Assembly (NCBI RefSeq): GCF_001898115.1
Contig: NZ_MKSQ01000016.1
Coordinates: forward strand, 41,526-105,525
From: Allobosea sp. 67-29
GTDB lineage: Bacteria > Pseudomonadota > Alphaproteobacteria > Rhizobiales > Beijerinckiaceae
Length of the DNA stretch: 64,000 nt
Direction of reading: 5' to 3'
This document shows, in pieces, positions 36,272 to 45,673 of the stretch (position 1 is its first letter; the number at the start of each line of letters is the position of its first letter). The position numbers were made by a program, and so were the translations under genes. The notes beneath the pieces were generated by a model, which had not been told where the DNA came from, ran no database searches, and saw only the letters and a list, made by a program, of their open reading frames with translations.

Positions 36272-37234
36272 ATGACCTCCGCGATCTTCACAGGCGTGAT
36301 TCCCGCGCTGATGACCCCTTGCAAGGCCGACCGCAGCCCCGATTTCGAGGCTCTCGTCAGGAAGGGCAAGGAGCTGATGGCGGCGGGGATGACCGCGGTT
36401 GTCTATTGCGGTTCGATGGGCGACTGGCCTCTCCTCACCGATGCCCAGCGCATGGAAGGGGTCGAGCGGCTGACCGCGGCCGGCATTCCGGTCATCGTCG
36501 GCACCGGGGCCGTCAACACGGCTTCGGCGGTGGCGCTTGCCAGCCATGCCGCCAAGGTCGGTGCGGCGGGGCTGATGGTGATCCCGCGCGTTCTGTCGCG
36601 CGGCTCGTCCGTCACGGCGCAGCGCAACCACTTCAAGGCTATCCTGGCGGCGGCCCCGAAGCTGCCCGCCGTCATATACAACAGCCCCCATTACGGCTTC
36701 GAGACCCGCGCCGACCTGTTCTTCGAGCTGCGCTCTGCCCATCCGAATCTGATCGGCTTCAAGGAATTCGGCGGGGCGGCCGCGATGAGCTATGCGGCCG
36801 AGCACATCACCGGCCATGACGACAACGTCATCCTGATGGTGGGCGTCGACACCTGCGTGTTCCACGGCTACGTCAAATGTGGCGCCGTCGGCGCCATCAC
36901 GGGCATCGGCAACGTCCTGCCGCAGGAGGTTCTCCACTTCGTCGCCCTGACCAAGGCCGCTGCGGCGGGCGACGCGGAGGCCCGGCTCCGCGCCCTCGAA
37001 CTGAGCGAAGCCCTCGAAGTGCTCTCCACCTATGACGAGGGCGCCGACCTCGTTCTGTATTACAAGTACCTGATGGTTCTGGAGGGCAATCCGGAATACG
37101 AGCTGCATTTCAACGCGACCGACGCCTTGTCGGCCAGCCAACGGGTCTATGCGAAGCAGCAGCTCGAGCAGTTCAAGGTCTGGTATGCCGCCTGGAGCCA
37201 GCTTCCCGGCGCCATCCAGATCTATCGCAGCTGA
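36272..37234 (+). CDS. dihydrodipicolinate synthase family, likely 1-pyrroline-4-hydroxy-2-carboxylate deaminase
   Basis: A 320-residue TIM-barrel Schiff-base enzyme with Lys164 in LIGFKEFGG and Tyr136 in VIYNSPHYG. The context of epimerase and D-amino acid oxidase points to the hydroxyproline step that converts 1-pyrroline-4-hydroxy-2-carboxylate to 2-oxoglutarate semialdehyde plus ammonia. Sequence alone would only give the family. The start at 36272 gives a normal N-terminus; an ATG at 36194 lies inside the operator palindrome. Confidence 0.8.
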   Translation: MTSAIFTGVIPALMTPCKADRSPDFEALVRKGKELMAAGMTAVVYCGSMGDWPLLTDAQRMEGVERLTAAGIPVIVGTGAVNTASAVALASHAAKVGAAGLMVIPRVLSRGSSVTAQRNHFKAILAAAPKLPAVIYNSPHYGFETRADLFFELRSAHPNLIGFKEFGGAAAMSYAAEHITGHDDNVILMVGVDTCVFHGYVKCGAVGAITGIGNVLPQEVLHFVALTKAAAAGDAEARLRALELSEALEVLSTYDEGADLVLYYKYLMVLEGNPEYELHFNATDALSASQRVYAKQQLEQFKVWYAAWSQLPGAIQIYRS

Positions 37235-37279
37235 CGCAGCTTCAGGCATCGCCGGAAGCCGGGGATCGGACGGAGCTGA

Positions 37280-38524
37280 ATGGCGCCCTATCCGGATGTC
37301 ATCGTGATCGGCGCCGGCGTGATCGGACTTTCTGTCGCGATCGCGGCGCAGGGACGCGGCCTGTCGGTCACAGTTCTGGATCGCGAGGGGCCGGCGGCAG
37401 GCGCTTCGGCCGGAAACGCCGGCGCCTTCGCCTTCACCGACATCCTGCCGCTAGCCTCGCCCGGCATCCTGCGCAAGGCGCCGAAATGGCTCCTCGACCC
37501 GCTCGGACCGCTTGCGGTCCCACCAGCCTACGCGCTGCGGATCGCACCCTGGATGCTGCGCTTCTGGCGGGCCTGCTCGCCCGCCAACGTCGCCCGCTCC
37601 ACGGCCGCGCAGACCGCGCTGATGGACCTGTCCAAGGCCGAGCTCGAGCCCTTCCTGCAGGCCACCGGCACCTTCGCCATGCTGCGCAAGGACGGCAATC
37701 TCCAGGTCTATGAGGGCAAGGCCGAGCTGGAAGCGTCCCTGCCCGGCTGGCGCGCCCGCGAAAAGCATGGAATCGCCTTCGAGCATCTCGACGCTGCAGG
37801 CATGGCCGCGATCCAGCCCGGCCTCGCGCCGCGCTTCACCCATGGCACCTTCACGCCCGGTTGGTATTCGATCGCCGACCCCAAGCTCTACACGCTGGCG
37901 CTGGCGGCGCATTTCCGCAGCCGCGGCGGCACGCTCGACCAGTTCGATGTCGAGAGCCTGTCGCCGCAGGATGACGGCATCGCCGTTCGCGGGCGCGACG
38001 GCAGCTCGCGCCGCGCAGCGCAGGTCGTTCTCGCTGCGGGCGCCTTCTCTCACCGCATCGCGCGCAGCATCGGCGAGCGCATCCCCCTCGAAACCGAGCG
38101 CGGCTACAACACGACCTTGCCGCGGGGCGCCTTCGACCTGCGCACGCAGCTCACCTTCGGCGGCCACGGCTTCGTCATCTCGCGGCTTTCCACCGGCATC
38201 CGCATCGGCGGCGCCGTCGAACTCGGCGGGCTGGAGCTGCCACCCAACTTCCGCCGCTCCGCGGCGATGCTGGCCAAGGCCCGCACCTTCCTGCCCGGGC
38301 TGAATCCCGAAGGCGGCGTGCAGTGGATGGGCTTTCGCCCCTCTCTTCCCGACAGCCTGCCGGCGCTCGGCCACGCCCGCGCCACGCAGCGCGTGGTCTG
38401 CGCCTTCGGCCACGGCCATCTCGGCCTGACGCAATCGGCAGGCACCGCCCGGCTGGTGGCCGATCTGCTCACGGACCGCCGGCCCGCCATCGATCTCACT
38501 CCCTTTTCCCCGCAGCGCTTCTGA
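37280..38524 (+). CDS. FAD-dependent D-amino acid dehydrogenase, likely D-hydroxyproline oxidase
   Basis: A 414-residue DadA-like flavoprotein with the FAD motif VIGAGVIGLSVA (9-20), DREGPAAGASAGNAG as the second flavin contact, and a C-terminal GHGHLGLTQSAGTA loop. DadA-type enzymes oxidise D-amino acids and pass electrons to the respiratory chain. Its place between the deaminase and the 4-hydroxyproline epimerase suggests cis-4-hydroxy-D-proline as substrate. It lies 45 bases after the deaminase and 11 before the epimerase. Confidence 0.85.
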   Translation: MAPYPDVIVIGAGVIGLSVAIAAQGRGLSVTVLDREGPAAGASAGNAGAFAFTDILPLASPGILRKAPKWLLDPLGPLAVPPAYALRIAPWMLRFWRACSPANVARSTAAQTALMDLSKAELEPFLQATGTFAMLRKDGNLQVYEGKAELEASLPGWRAREKHGIAFEHLDAAGMAAIQPGLAPRFTHGTFTPGWYSIADPKLYTLALAAHFRSRGGTLDQFDVESLSPQDDGIAVRGRDGSSRRAAQVVLAAGAFSHRIARSIGERIPLETERGYNTTLPRGAFDLRTQLTFGGHGFVISRLSTGIRIGGAVELGGLELPPNFRRSAAMLAKARTFLPGLNPEGGVQWMGFRPSLPDSLPALGHARATQRVVCAFGHGHLGLTQSAGTARLVADLLTDRRPAIDLTPFSPQRF

Positions 38525-38535
38525 GGGACGCAAGC

Positions 38536-39537
38536 ATGGCCAGCCATACCTTCTCCTGCATCGACGGCCACACCTGCGGCAATCCGGTGCGGCTCGTCTC
38601 CGGCGGCGGCCCGCGGCTCGAAGGCACCAACATGCTGGAGAAGCGCGCGCATTTCCTGCGCGAATTCGACTGGATCCGCACCGGCCTGATGTTCGAGCCG
38701 CGGGGCCACGACATGATGTCGGGCTCGATCCTCTATCCGCCGACGCGGCCCGATTGCGACGTCGCCGTGCTCTTCATCGAGACCTCCGGCTGCCTGCCGA
38801 TGTGCGGCCACGGCACCATCGGCACCATCACCATGGGCATCGAGAACGGGCTGATCACGCCACGCGAGCCTGGCAAGCTGTCGATCGACGCGCCCGCCGG
38901 CAAGGTCGACATCAGCTACCGCCAGGAGGGACGCTTCGTCGAGGAGGTCCGCCTGACCAATGTGCCGGGCTTCCTCTACGCGGAGGGCCTGACGGCGGAG
39001 GTCGAGGGCTTGGGCGAAATCGTGGTCGACGTCGCCTATGGCGGCAATTTCTACGCCATCGTCGAGCCGCAGAAGAACTTCCGCGACATGGCCGACCACA
39101 GCGCCGGCGAACTGATCGGCTGGTCGCCGAAACTGCGCGCCGCACTCAACGCGAAATACGAATTCGCCCACCCCGAGCATCCGGAGATCACGGGGCTTAG
39201 CCACATCCAGTGGACCGGCGGGCCGACGAAGCCCGAAGCACACGCCCGCAACGCGGTGTTCTACGGGGACAAGGCGATCGACCGCTCGCCCTGCGGCACC
39301 GGCACCTCGGCCCGCATGGCGCAGTTGGCGGCCAAGGGAAAGCTCGCCGTCGGTGACGAGTTCGTGCACGAATCGATCATCGGCTCGCTGTTCAAGGGCC
39401 GTGTCGAAGCCGCCACGACCGTGGCGAACCGCCCGGCGATCATCCCATCCGTCGCCGGCTGGGCCCGGATGACGGGCTACAACACCATTTTCATCGACGA
39501 CCGCGACCCCTTCGCCCACGGCTTCGTCGTGACGTGA
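38536..39537 (+). CDS. 4-hydroxyproline 2-epimerase (proline racemase family)
   Basis: Converts trans-4-hydroxy-L-proline to cis-4-hydroxy-D-proline, the entry step of the pathway. The 333-residue product has both catalytic cysteines of the two-base mechanism: Cys90 in LPMCGHGT and Cys253 in SPCGTGTSAR. Trans-3-hydroxyproline dehydratases of this family have Thr at the second site, so the Cys pair supports an epimerase. The start at 38536 follows GAGGGA 7 bases upstream. Confidence 0.9.
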   Translation: MASHTFSCIDGHTCGNPVRLVSGGGPRLEGTNMLEKRAHFLREFDWIRTGLMFEPRGHDMMSGSILYPPTRPDCDVAVLFIETSGCLPMCGHGTIGTITMGIENGLITPREPGKLSIDAPAGKVDISYRQEGRFVEEVRLTNVPGFLYAEGLTAEVEGLGEIVVDVAYGGNFYAIVEPQKNFRDMADHSAGELIGWSPKLRAALNAKYEFAHPEHPEITGLSHIQWTGGPTKPEAHARNAVFYGDKAIDRSPCGTGTSARMAQLAAKGKLAVGDEFVHESIIGSLFKGRVEAATTVANRPAIIPSVAGWARMTGYNTIFIDDRDPFAHGFVVT

Positions 39538-39623
39538 GATCACAGCCGGCCGTCGGGGCCCGATAGCCAGCCGCCGCCGGCCCGGCAGCGTTCCGCGAAC
39601 CGAACCAGCAAGGATGACGTACG

Positions 39624-40835
39624 ATGACCATAGGGGTGGGAGGCTCGAGCTTCGAGGCGGAACTCGCCAGGCTGAAGCCGATGACCGACGGCATCGAGCC
39701 GGTCGCGGTGAGCGAGTTCAAGGCGCGCATCGAGAAAGCCCAGCGCCTGCTGCGCGAGCAGGGACTGGAGGCGCTCTATCTCGATACCTCGACCAGCCTG
39801 CACTATTTCACCGGCATCCAGCTCAACCTGACCGAGCGGCTGCATGGCGCGATCATCCCGGCCGAAGGCGACATCGTCTATCTCAGCCCCGCCTTCGAGG
39901 AGCCCAAGACGCGCGAATACATGAAGTTCGGCGACGATGTACGCTGTTGGGAGGAGCATGAAGACCCGACCGAACTGGTCGTCGAGACGATCCGCAGCCT
40001 CGGCTACGAGAGCGGTTCGGTCGCGCTCGACCCGCATACCCCGTTCTTCATCGTCGACGGGCTGCGCAAGGCCGGCAACCGCTACAGCTTCGTCAGCGGC
40101 AGCTCCGTCACCGCGGCCTGCCGCCAGCTCAAATCGGCGGCCGAGATCGCGCTGATCCAGCGCGCCATGGACATCACCATGGAGGTTCACCGCGCCGCGG
40201 CGCGGGCGCTGCAGCCCGGCATCACGACGCCCCAGCTCGTCGAGTTCCTCGACCGCGCCCACCGCAAGCTCGGCGTGAGCTGGACCAGCGGTGCCGCCCA
40301 GTTCGGCGAGGCGACGGCCTATCCGCACGGCGTCCCCTATCCGCAAACGCTGGTTGAGGGCGACATGGTCCTGATCGACATGGGTACCAAGGTCGGCGGC
40401 TACCGCTCGGACATCACCCGCACCTATGTCTTCGGCGAGCCGACGCAGCGCCAGCGCGAGATCTGGAACCTGGAGAAGCGTGCGCAGCTTGCCGGATTCG
40501 AGGCAGCCGTGCTCGGCGCGCCCTGCGAAAACGTCGACCGGGGTGCGCGCGGGGTGATCGAGGCGGCCGGCTTCGGTCCCGGCTACAAGGTGCCCGGCCT
40601 GCCCCATCGCACCGGGCACGGCCTTGGCCTCGACGTCCATGAGGAATCCTTCATGGTCAAGGGCAACCGCACGCCGCTGGCGGTGGGCATGTGCTTCTCG
40701 ATCGAGCCGATGATGTGCATCTACGGGGAATTCGGCGTCCGGCTGGAAGACATCGCGTATATGGCCGAGGACGGCGCGCGCTGGTTCACACAGCCCGCCC
40801 ATAGCGTCGACGACCCGTTCGGATACGAGGCCTGA
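39624..40835 (+). CDS. M24 family Xaa-Pro peptidase
   Basis: A 403-residue creatinase-fold metallopeptidase. The C-terminal pita-bread domain carries the metal ligands in VLIDMGTKVGGYRSDITRTY (the Asp pair), HRTGHGLGLDVHE (His), and EPMMCIYGEFGVRLED (the two Glu). The N-terminal domain (about 30-165) is the usual creatinase N-domain. Xaa-Pro peptidases cut bonds next to proline, so in this cluster it may release proline or hydroxyproline from peptides, as from collagen. No signal peptide, so it is cytoplasmic. Confidence 0.9.
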   Translation: MTIGVGGSSFEAELARLKPMTDGIEPVAVSEFKARIEKAQRLLREQGLEALYLDTSTSLHYFTGIQLNLTERLHGAIIPAEGDIVYLSPAFEEPKTREYMKFGDDVRCWEEHEDPTELVVETIRSLGYESGSVALDPHTPFFIVDGLRKAGNRYSFVSGSSVTAACRQLKSAAEIALIQRAMDITMEVHRAAARALQPGITTPQLVEFLDRAHRKLGVSWTSGAAQFGEATAYPHGVPYPQTLVEGDMVLIDMGTKVGGYRSDITRTYVFGEPTQRQREIWNLEKRAQLAGFEAAVLGAPCENVDRGARGVIEAAGFGPGYKVPGLPHRTGHGLGLDVHEESFMVKGNRTPLAVGMCFSIEPMMCIYGEFGVRLEDIAYMAEDGARWFTQPAHSVDDPFGYEA

Positions 40836-40864
40836 CGAGCGCCAATCCATGAGCCGCTGAACAC

Positions 40865-40897
40865 GCCGCCAGGCCCGACGCCTGGCGCCCTGGCGGC
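40865..40897. terminator. nested hairpins between convergent genes
   Basis: CGCCAGGC (40867-40874) pairs with GCCTGGCG (40880-40887) over a 5-base loop. Alternatively GCCGCCAGG (40865-40873) pairs with CCTGGCGGC (40889-40897). The two forms exclude each other. The element lies between the convergent peptidase and acyl-CoA ligase genes, so it may end both transcripts. There is no strong T-run. Confidence 0.45.
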
Positions 40898-40916
40898 ATC
40901 AGCTCTTGCCGCCGCT

Positions 40917-43478
40917 TCAGTCCGGGCGGTTCCCAGAGCCCCCCGACGCGTCCAGCGACAGCGCCACGTGCCGGACGGAGATGTCGTCCGGGTCGAGCGT
41001 GATCTCGAACCCCAGAGTGCGGCAGAGCGCGAGCATCGGCCCGTTCTCGGCGAGGACTTGGCTGTGGACGCGATGCACCTTCTCGGCCCTGGCCCAGTCG
41101 ATGATCAACTCCATCAACGCGCGGCCGAGGCCGAGGCCTTTCAAGTCGGAGCGCAGCAGGATCGCATATTCGGCTTCGACATGCGCCGGATCGGCATGCA
41201 GCCGCACCGCGCCCGCGGCCGCTCCCTCCTCGTCGATGGCGATGAAGGCCATTTCCCGCGCGTAATCGAGCTGGGTCAATCGCGCGAGAAAGGTGTGGCT
41301 GAAGGACTTCAACGGCGCGAAGAAGCGAAGCCGCAGATCCTCCGGCGTCACCCGCGCAAGCATCGCGCCGACGAGGAATTCGTCCTCCGGCCTCATCGGG
41401 CGTATCAGGAATCGTCGTTCGCCGAGCACGAGCTCCGACGTCCAGGCCGCGGGATATGGGCGGATAGCCGGGCGACGGCGGCGGGCAGGGTCGGGTTCCA
41501 GCACGACGCGCGCGTCCACCGCGACCACCCCGTCCGCATCGGCCAGGACGGGGTTGAGATCCATGGCGCGGATCTGCGGAAGCTCGGAGGCGATCGTGCC
41601 GAGCGCGACCAGCACCGCGGCAATCGCCCGTCGATCCGCGGCGGGAACGTCGCGATAGGCCCCCAATATCCGGGACACGCGCGTCGCCGCGATCAGATTC
41701 TCAGCCGATGCCAGGTCGAGCGGCGGCAGCGCGACATGCGTATCGGCGATAAGCTCGGCAGCGGTACCGCCGCGCCCGAAGACGATCACCGGTCCGAAGC
41801 ACGGGTCGACAGAGAACCCGGCGATGAGTTCCCGCGCCCTGGTCCGATGCGCCATGGGCTGCACCATGAAGCCGGTCAGCCGCGCCTCCGGGCGCAGCTT
41901 GCGCAGGCGCTCGGCCATGCGAAGGGCGCCCTCCCGGACAGCGTTTTCCTTGGCCAGATCGAGCTCGACGCCCCCGACATCCGATTTGTGCGCGACATCG
42001 GGCGAAACGATCTTGAGCGCGACCGTCCGGCCGGCCTCGAACTGTCCGCGCGCTGCGAGGGCAGCAGCATCGGCATCGGCCGCGATGACGAGGTCGAGCG
42101 CGGGAATCCCGAACAGGGAGAGCAACCGAGCGACTTCGTCCGGCTCCAGCCAGCTGCGTCCCTCCGTGAGAGCCCGGTCGACGAGTTCGGTCGCCGCGGC
42201 GATGTCGGGCCGGCCCCCTTCGTCGTCGAGGGCGGCCGGAGTCGCCATCAGCTCCTTGAGGAGCCGGGCGTGACGCGTCAGATGCTGGAAGCCGACGACG
42301 GCCTCCTGCTCGGTCGCGAAGGAGGGAATGCCGGCCGATGCGAAGACGGCCCCGATCTCGTCGCCGGCGCCGACCCAGACCGCCAGCACGGGTTTGCCCC
42401 CGCCGGCCGCCGACCGCGCCTCGGCTGCAGCACGGGCGCAGTCGGCGGAATCGGCCGGGGCGACCGGCGCGTTCAGCGCCAGCACCGCGTCGACATCGTC
42501 CTCGGCCAGCAGGCGGGTTATCGCTCCGGCGTAATCCCGCGCCGTGCGGACGATTTCGGGCTCGCGCAACGCCTGGCCGATGCCACCGACCCGCCGCAAC
42601 CGCGCCGCCGCCAACGCCGCCAGCCCCTCGCCATTGCTGACGATCGCCAGCCGGCCCGCATCAGTGGCGCGGGCACGGCCGAGCGTCTCGGCGGCGGCGA
42701 AGAGCTCGTCGAGATCGTCGACCCGCAGCAGGCCGGCCCGGTGGAACGCCGCATCATGCGCGGCATCGCTGGTGACGATCAGGGCGGAATGGGTCAAGGC
42801 CGGCCACGGCGCCTCGCGGCGCGGGGGCTTGAGCACCAGAACCGGCTTGAGCCGTGCGGCTGCGCGAGCGGAAGAGAGAAAGCGCGCCGCATCGCTGACG
42901 TCGTCGATCGCCAGCAGAATGGTCCGCGTCGAAGGGTCCGCCCCGAAATGATCGAGGCTGTCGGCGATGTCGACATCGGCGCCGTCGCCGAGAATGACCG
43001 CGCCGGAGAGGCCGATGCCGCGCCTGGCCGCCCAGGCGAGAATGCCTGCCGCGACCGAATTTGACTGTGCGATCAACGCAAGCGAGCCCGCCCGCAGCTG
43101 TACAGGGACCGCCGTCGCGTTGAGACCGAGACGCGGGGCGGCGAGACCGAGCGATGACGGCCCGATCAGCCTGAGGCCGGCAGCCCGCGCCGCAATGCGC
43201 AGGCGCTCGCCATCGGCTGCGCCTCCGTCGGGAACGAGCAGCCCCGCATGGCCCCGCCCCGCCGCCACGGCCATGACGTCGCCCGCTCGTGCGACGGGAG
43301 CGATGAGGAGATCGACCGGCGAGGTCGAGGACAGCGCGGCGCCATCCGCCAGCAGGACGAGCTCCCCGCGATAGGAACCCGCCTTGATCTGTTCGGCCAG
43401 CACATCGGTTTCCGGGCACCCCGCGACCACCGCCACCCTGGCGGGTTCGAGCATGCGTCTGAGCAAGGCGAGCGTCAT
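40917..43478 (-). CDS. ADP-forming acyl-CoA synthetase fused to a GNAT domain (PatZ-like)
   Basis: An 853-residue fusion with an N-terminal CoA-binding domain (about 1-130), succinyl-CoA-ligase-like domains (about 140-430), an ATP-grasp domain (about 455-675, with VALKIVSPDVAHKSDVGGVELDL), and a C-terminal GNAT domain (about 700-845, RRFLIRPMRPEDE to LGLGRALMELI). This is the PatZ/Pat plan, in which the synthetase part may be inactive and the GNAT part acetylates protein lysines. Whether it makes acyl-CoA here is open. It is last in an operon of CoA-chemistry genes, but 198 bases separate it from the hydratase. Confidence 0.85.
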   Translation of the reverse strand: MTLALLRRMLEPARVAVVAGCPETDVLAEQIKAGSYRGELVLLADGAALSSTSPVDLLIAPVARAGDVMAVAAGRGHAGLLVPDGGAADGERLRIAARAAGLRLIGPSSLGLAAPRLGLNATAVPVQLRAGSLALIAQSNSVAAGILAWAARRGIGLSGAVILGDGADVDIADSLDHFGADPSTRTILLAIDDVSDAARFLSSARAAARLKPVLVLKPPRREAPWPALTHSALIVTSDAAHDAAFHRAGLLRVDDLDELFAAAETLGRARATDAGRLAIVSNGEGLAALAAARLRRVGGIGQALREPEIVRTARDYAGAITRLLAEDDVDAVLALNAPVAPADSADCARAAAEARSAAGGGKPVLAVWVGAGDEIGAVFASAGIPSFATEQEAVVGFQHLTRHARLLKELMATPAALDDEGGRPDIAAATELVDRALTEGRSWLEPDEVARLLSLFGIPALDLVIAADADAAALAARGQFEAGRTVALKIVSPDVAHKSDVGGVELDLAKENAVREGALRMAERLRKLRPEARLTGFMVQPMAHRTRARELIAGFSVDPCFGPVIVFGRGGTAAELIADTHVALPPLDLASAENLIAATRVSRILGAYRDVPAADRRAIAAVLVALGTIASELPQIRAMDLNPVLADADGVVAVDARVVLEPDPARRRRPAIRPYPAAWTSELVLGERRFLIRPMRPEDEFLVGAMLARVTPEDLRLRFFAPLKSFSHTFLARLTQLDYAREMAFIAIDEEGAAAGAVRLHADPAHVEAEYAILLRSDLKGLGLGRALMELIIDWARAEKVHRVHSQVLAENGPMLALCRTLGFEITLDPDDISVRHVALSLDASGGSGNRPD

Positions 43479-43676
43479 ATGCGCCCCCTCTCACGCGGCG
43501 CCGACTCCCGGCCTGCCGTGCCGGCCCTGCCTTCCTGCTGCGGAGACTGCCTGATCGCCATCTCGCCATCCGTCCGGTCGGTATCGGGATCCACGCCTTC
43601 ACGGAGGGCGTGCCGCCGCAAACTTGCGCACACTCGCAACATTGCAGACGGCCCGAGCCCGGTCAGAGGCGCTGCG

Positions 43677-44537
43677 TCATGCCCACTGCGCCTCTGCCGT
43701 CATGCATAATTGCCGATCGCGCTTGGCTGTCCAGAGCTTCAGTCCACCGCCATCTTCGGCCGCTTCCAGCGCAAAATCATCGTCGTCGAAAAGAGGTGAG
43801 ACACCGCGAAAGCCGAAGCGATCCGGCGGCACGCCGCGCAGCTCACTCGCAAAATAATAGAGCAGGGCTGCCTGAAGCGGACCGTGAACGATCAGCCCGG
43901 GGTAGCCCTCGACCTCCGTGACGTAGCGCCGGTCGTAGTGGATGCGGTGACCGTTGAAGGTCAAGGCGGAATAGCGGAAGAGCAGCGGCGCCTGCGCCGT
44001 CATCGGGCGCCGATGCGGGCCCGGTTCCGCCGCTGGCGGCGCCTTAGCGGCGCTCGCGGCGGTCTCGACGCCGCGATAGACAATGTCCTGCCGCTCCTCC
44101 AGCACGAGGCTCCCGTTCGCCTCGATACGATGCTCGACGGTGACGAAGCAGAGCGTGCCGGTGCGCCCCTCCTTGTGCACGACATCCCTGATCCGCGAGA
44201 TGCGCCTGACCGCATCGCCGACGCGCAGGTCGCCATGGAAAGCGAAGGTGCCGCCGGCCCACATCCGCCGCTGCAACGGCACCGGCGGCAGGAAACCGCC
44301 GCGGGCCGGATGGCCGTCCGGGCCGAGCGCCGCCATCGGCGCCGCCGGTTGCGCCAGGCAGAAATGGATCAGCCGCGGTACGACCTCGCCGGCCTTCGGC
44401 GCCGGCCCGGGAGTGTCGAATGTCGCGTGGTATTTCCGGGCCAGATCCTCGCTGACAAGGTCGGCGCCGATCTCCTCACGGCCGATCCAGCCGCGCAGAT
44501 GCGCGATGTCGAGCTTCGCCTGCGTCTCGCCGGTCAC
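43677..44537 (-). CDS. MaoC/FAS1-like dehydratase, mesaconyl-C4-CoA hydratase-like
   Basis: A 286-residue double hot-dog protein. The N-terminal half has a FAS1-like dehydratase pattern (PVPLQRRMWAGG, then RISRIRDVVHKEGRTG). The C-terminal half has FNGHRIHYDRRYV and EGYPGLIVHGPL, the motif of mesaconyl-C4-CoA hydratase and related enzymes. It probably adds water to an unsaturated acyl-CoA. It starts with GTG, which overlaps the CaiB-type gene's TGA by four bases (GTGA). Confidence 0.82.
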   Translation of the reverse strand: MTGETQAKLDIAHLRGWIGREEIGADLVSEDLARKYHATFDTPGPAPKAGEVVPRLIHFCLAQPAAPMAALGPDGHPARGGFLPPVPLQRRMWAGGTFAFHGDLRVGDAVRRISRIRDVVHKEGRTGTLCFVTVEHRIEANGSLVLEERQDIVYRGVETAASAAKAPPAAEPGPHRRPMTAQAPLLFRYSALTFNGHRIHYDRRYVTEVEGYPGLIVHGPLQAALLYYFASELRGVPPDRFGFRGVSPLFDDDDFALEAAEDGGGLKLWTAKRDRQLCMTAEAQWA

Positions 44538-45673
44538 GATGCCCGCCTCCCTGCCGCCGGCGCATCGGGCGCATCGTGCTCGCCGATCGCCGGCACGCGG
44601 CCATAGTCACGCGCCGCACCGACCACGACGGGCGCCGGAGCCGGCAGGGAGACGGGGCCTGCCTCGGTCTCGACCGTGATGCGGCGCAGATGCGGGTGGA
44701 CGGCCAGAGCGGCCATGTCGTTCACCGACGCGAAGGCGACCTCGGCACGCAACAAGGCCTCCTTCGCCTCGACTTCATCGACCACCAGGAAGGCAGCGGC
44801 GACAATGGCGTCGGTCCGTTCGCGATTGCGCACGCGCGCGACGTTGCGGGACAGACCCTCGTCCGCGGCAAGCTCGGCGCGCCCCAGGAACTCGCGGCAG
44901 AACATTACCCATTCGCGATCGCTCTGGATCGAGATCAGGATCTGCCTGCCGTCACGGGTGGCGAAGACGCCATAAGGAGCGATCGAGGGGTGAGCCAGAC
45001 CGATGCGCCGGGGCGGCTTGCCGCCCTCCTCATGCAGCAGCGGCACGGTCAGCCAATCGGCCATCACGTCGAACATAGAGACGCGGATATCGGCGCCGCT
45101 GCCGGTGATGCCGCGTGCGATCAGCGCCTCGAGGATCGCGGCGTGCGCGGTCGCGCCGGTCGCGATGTCGACAATCGAAAGCCCGACGCGCGCCGGCGCC
45201 TCCGGGCCGCCGGTGATCGAGGCAAGGCCGGATTCGGCCTGGATCAGGAGGTCGTAGGCCTTGCGCTCGGCGAGTGGGCCGGTGTCGCCATAACCGCTGA
45301 TCGAGCAGCAGATCAGGCGCGGATGGCTCTGGCGCAGGGTCTCCGGCGCGAAGCCGAGGCGCCCGAGCGCTCCGGGCTTGAGATTCTGGACGAGCACGTC
45401 GGCGCCATCGATCAGATCGCGCAGGGTCGCCTTGCCCTGTGCCGAAGCGAGATCGAGCACGAGCGATTCCTTGCCGCGGTTCAGCCAGACGAAATAGCTC
45501 GACTGCCCCTTGGCGACATCGTCGTAGCCACGGGCGAAATCGCCTTCGGGCCGTTCGATTTTGATGACCCGCGCCCCGGCATCGGCGAGGCGCGAGGTAC
45601 AGAAGGGCGCGGCGACCGCCTGCTCGACGGCGACGACGGTGAGGCCCTCCAGCGGCCGCCGGGCGCTGGCCAT
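44534..45673 (-). CDS. CaiB/BaiF family CoA transferase
   Basis: A 379-residue type III CoA transferase that moves CoA between organic acids. The N-terminus GLTVVAVEQAVAAPFCTSRLADAGARVIKIE and the NRGKESLVLDL stretch are typical. The C-terminal part closes the interlocked dimer. The ATG at 45673 overlaps the last base of the acyl-CoA dehydrogenase stop (TGATG), so coupling is tight. The frame is open much further upstream, but that part is the shadow of the dehydrogenase. Confidence 0.88.
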   Translation of the reverse strand: MASARRPLEGLTVVAVEQAVAAPFCTSRLADAGARVIKIERPEGDFARGYDDVAKGQSSYFVWLNRGKESLVLDLASAQGKATLRDLIDGADVLVQNLKPGALGRLGFAPETLRQSHPRLICCSISGYGDTGPLAERKAYDLLIQAESGLASITGGPEAPARVGLSIVDIATGATAHAAILEALIARGITGSGADIRVSMFDVMADWLTVPLLHEEGGKPPRRIGLAHPSIAPYGVFATRDGRQILISIQSDREWVMFCREFLGRAELAADEGLSRNVARVRNRERTDAIVAAAFLVVDEVEAKEALLRAEVAFASVNDMAALAVHPHLRRITVETEAGPVSLPAPAPVVVGAARDYGRVPAIGEHDAPDAPAAGRRAS

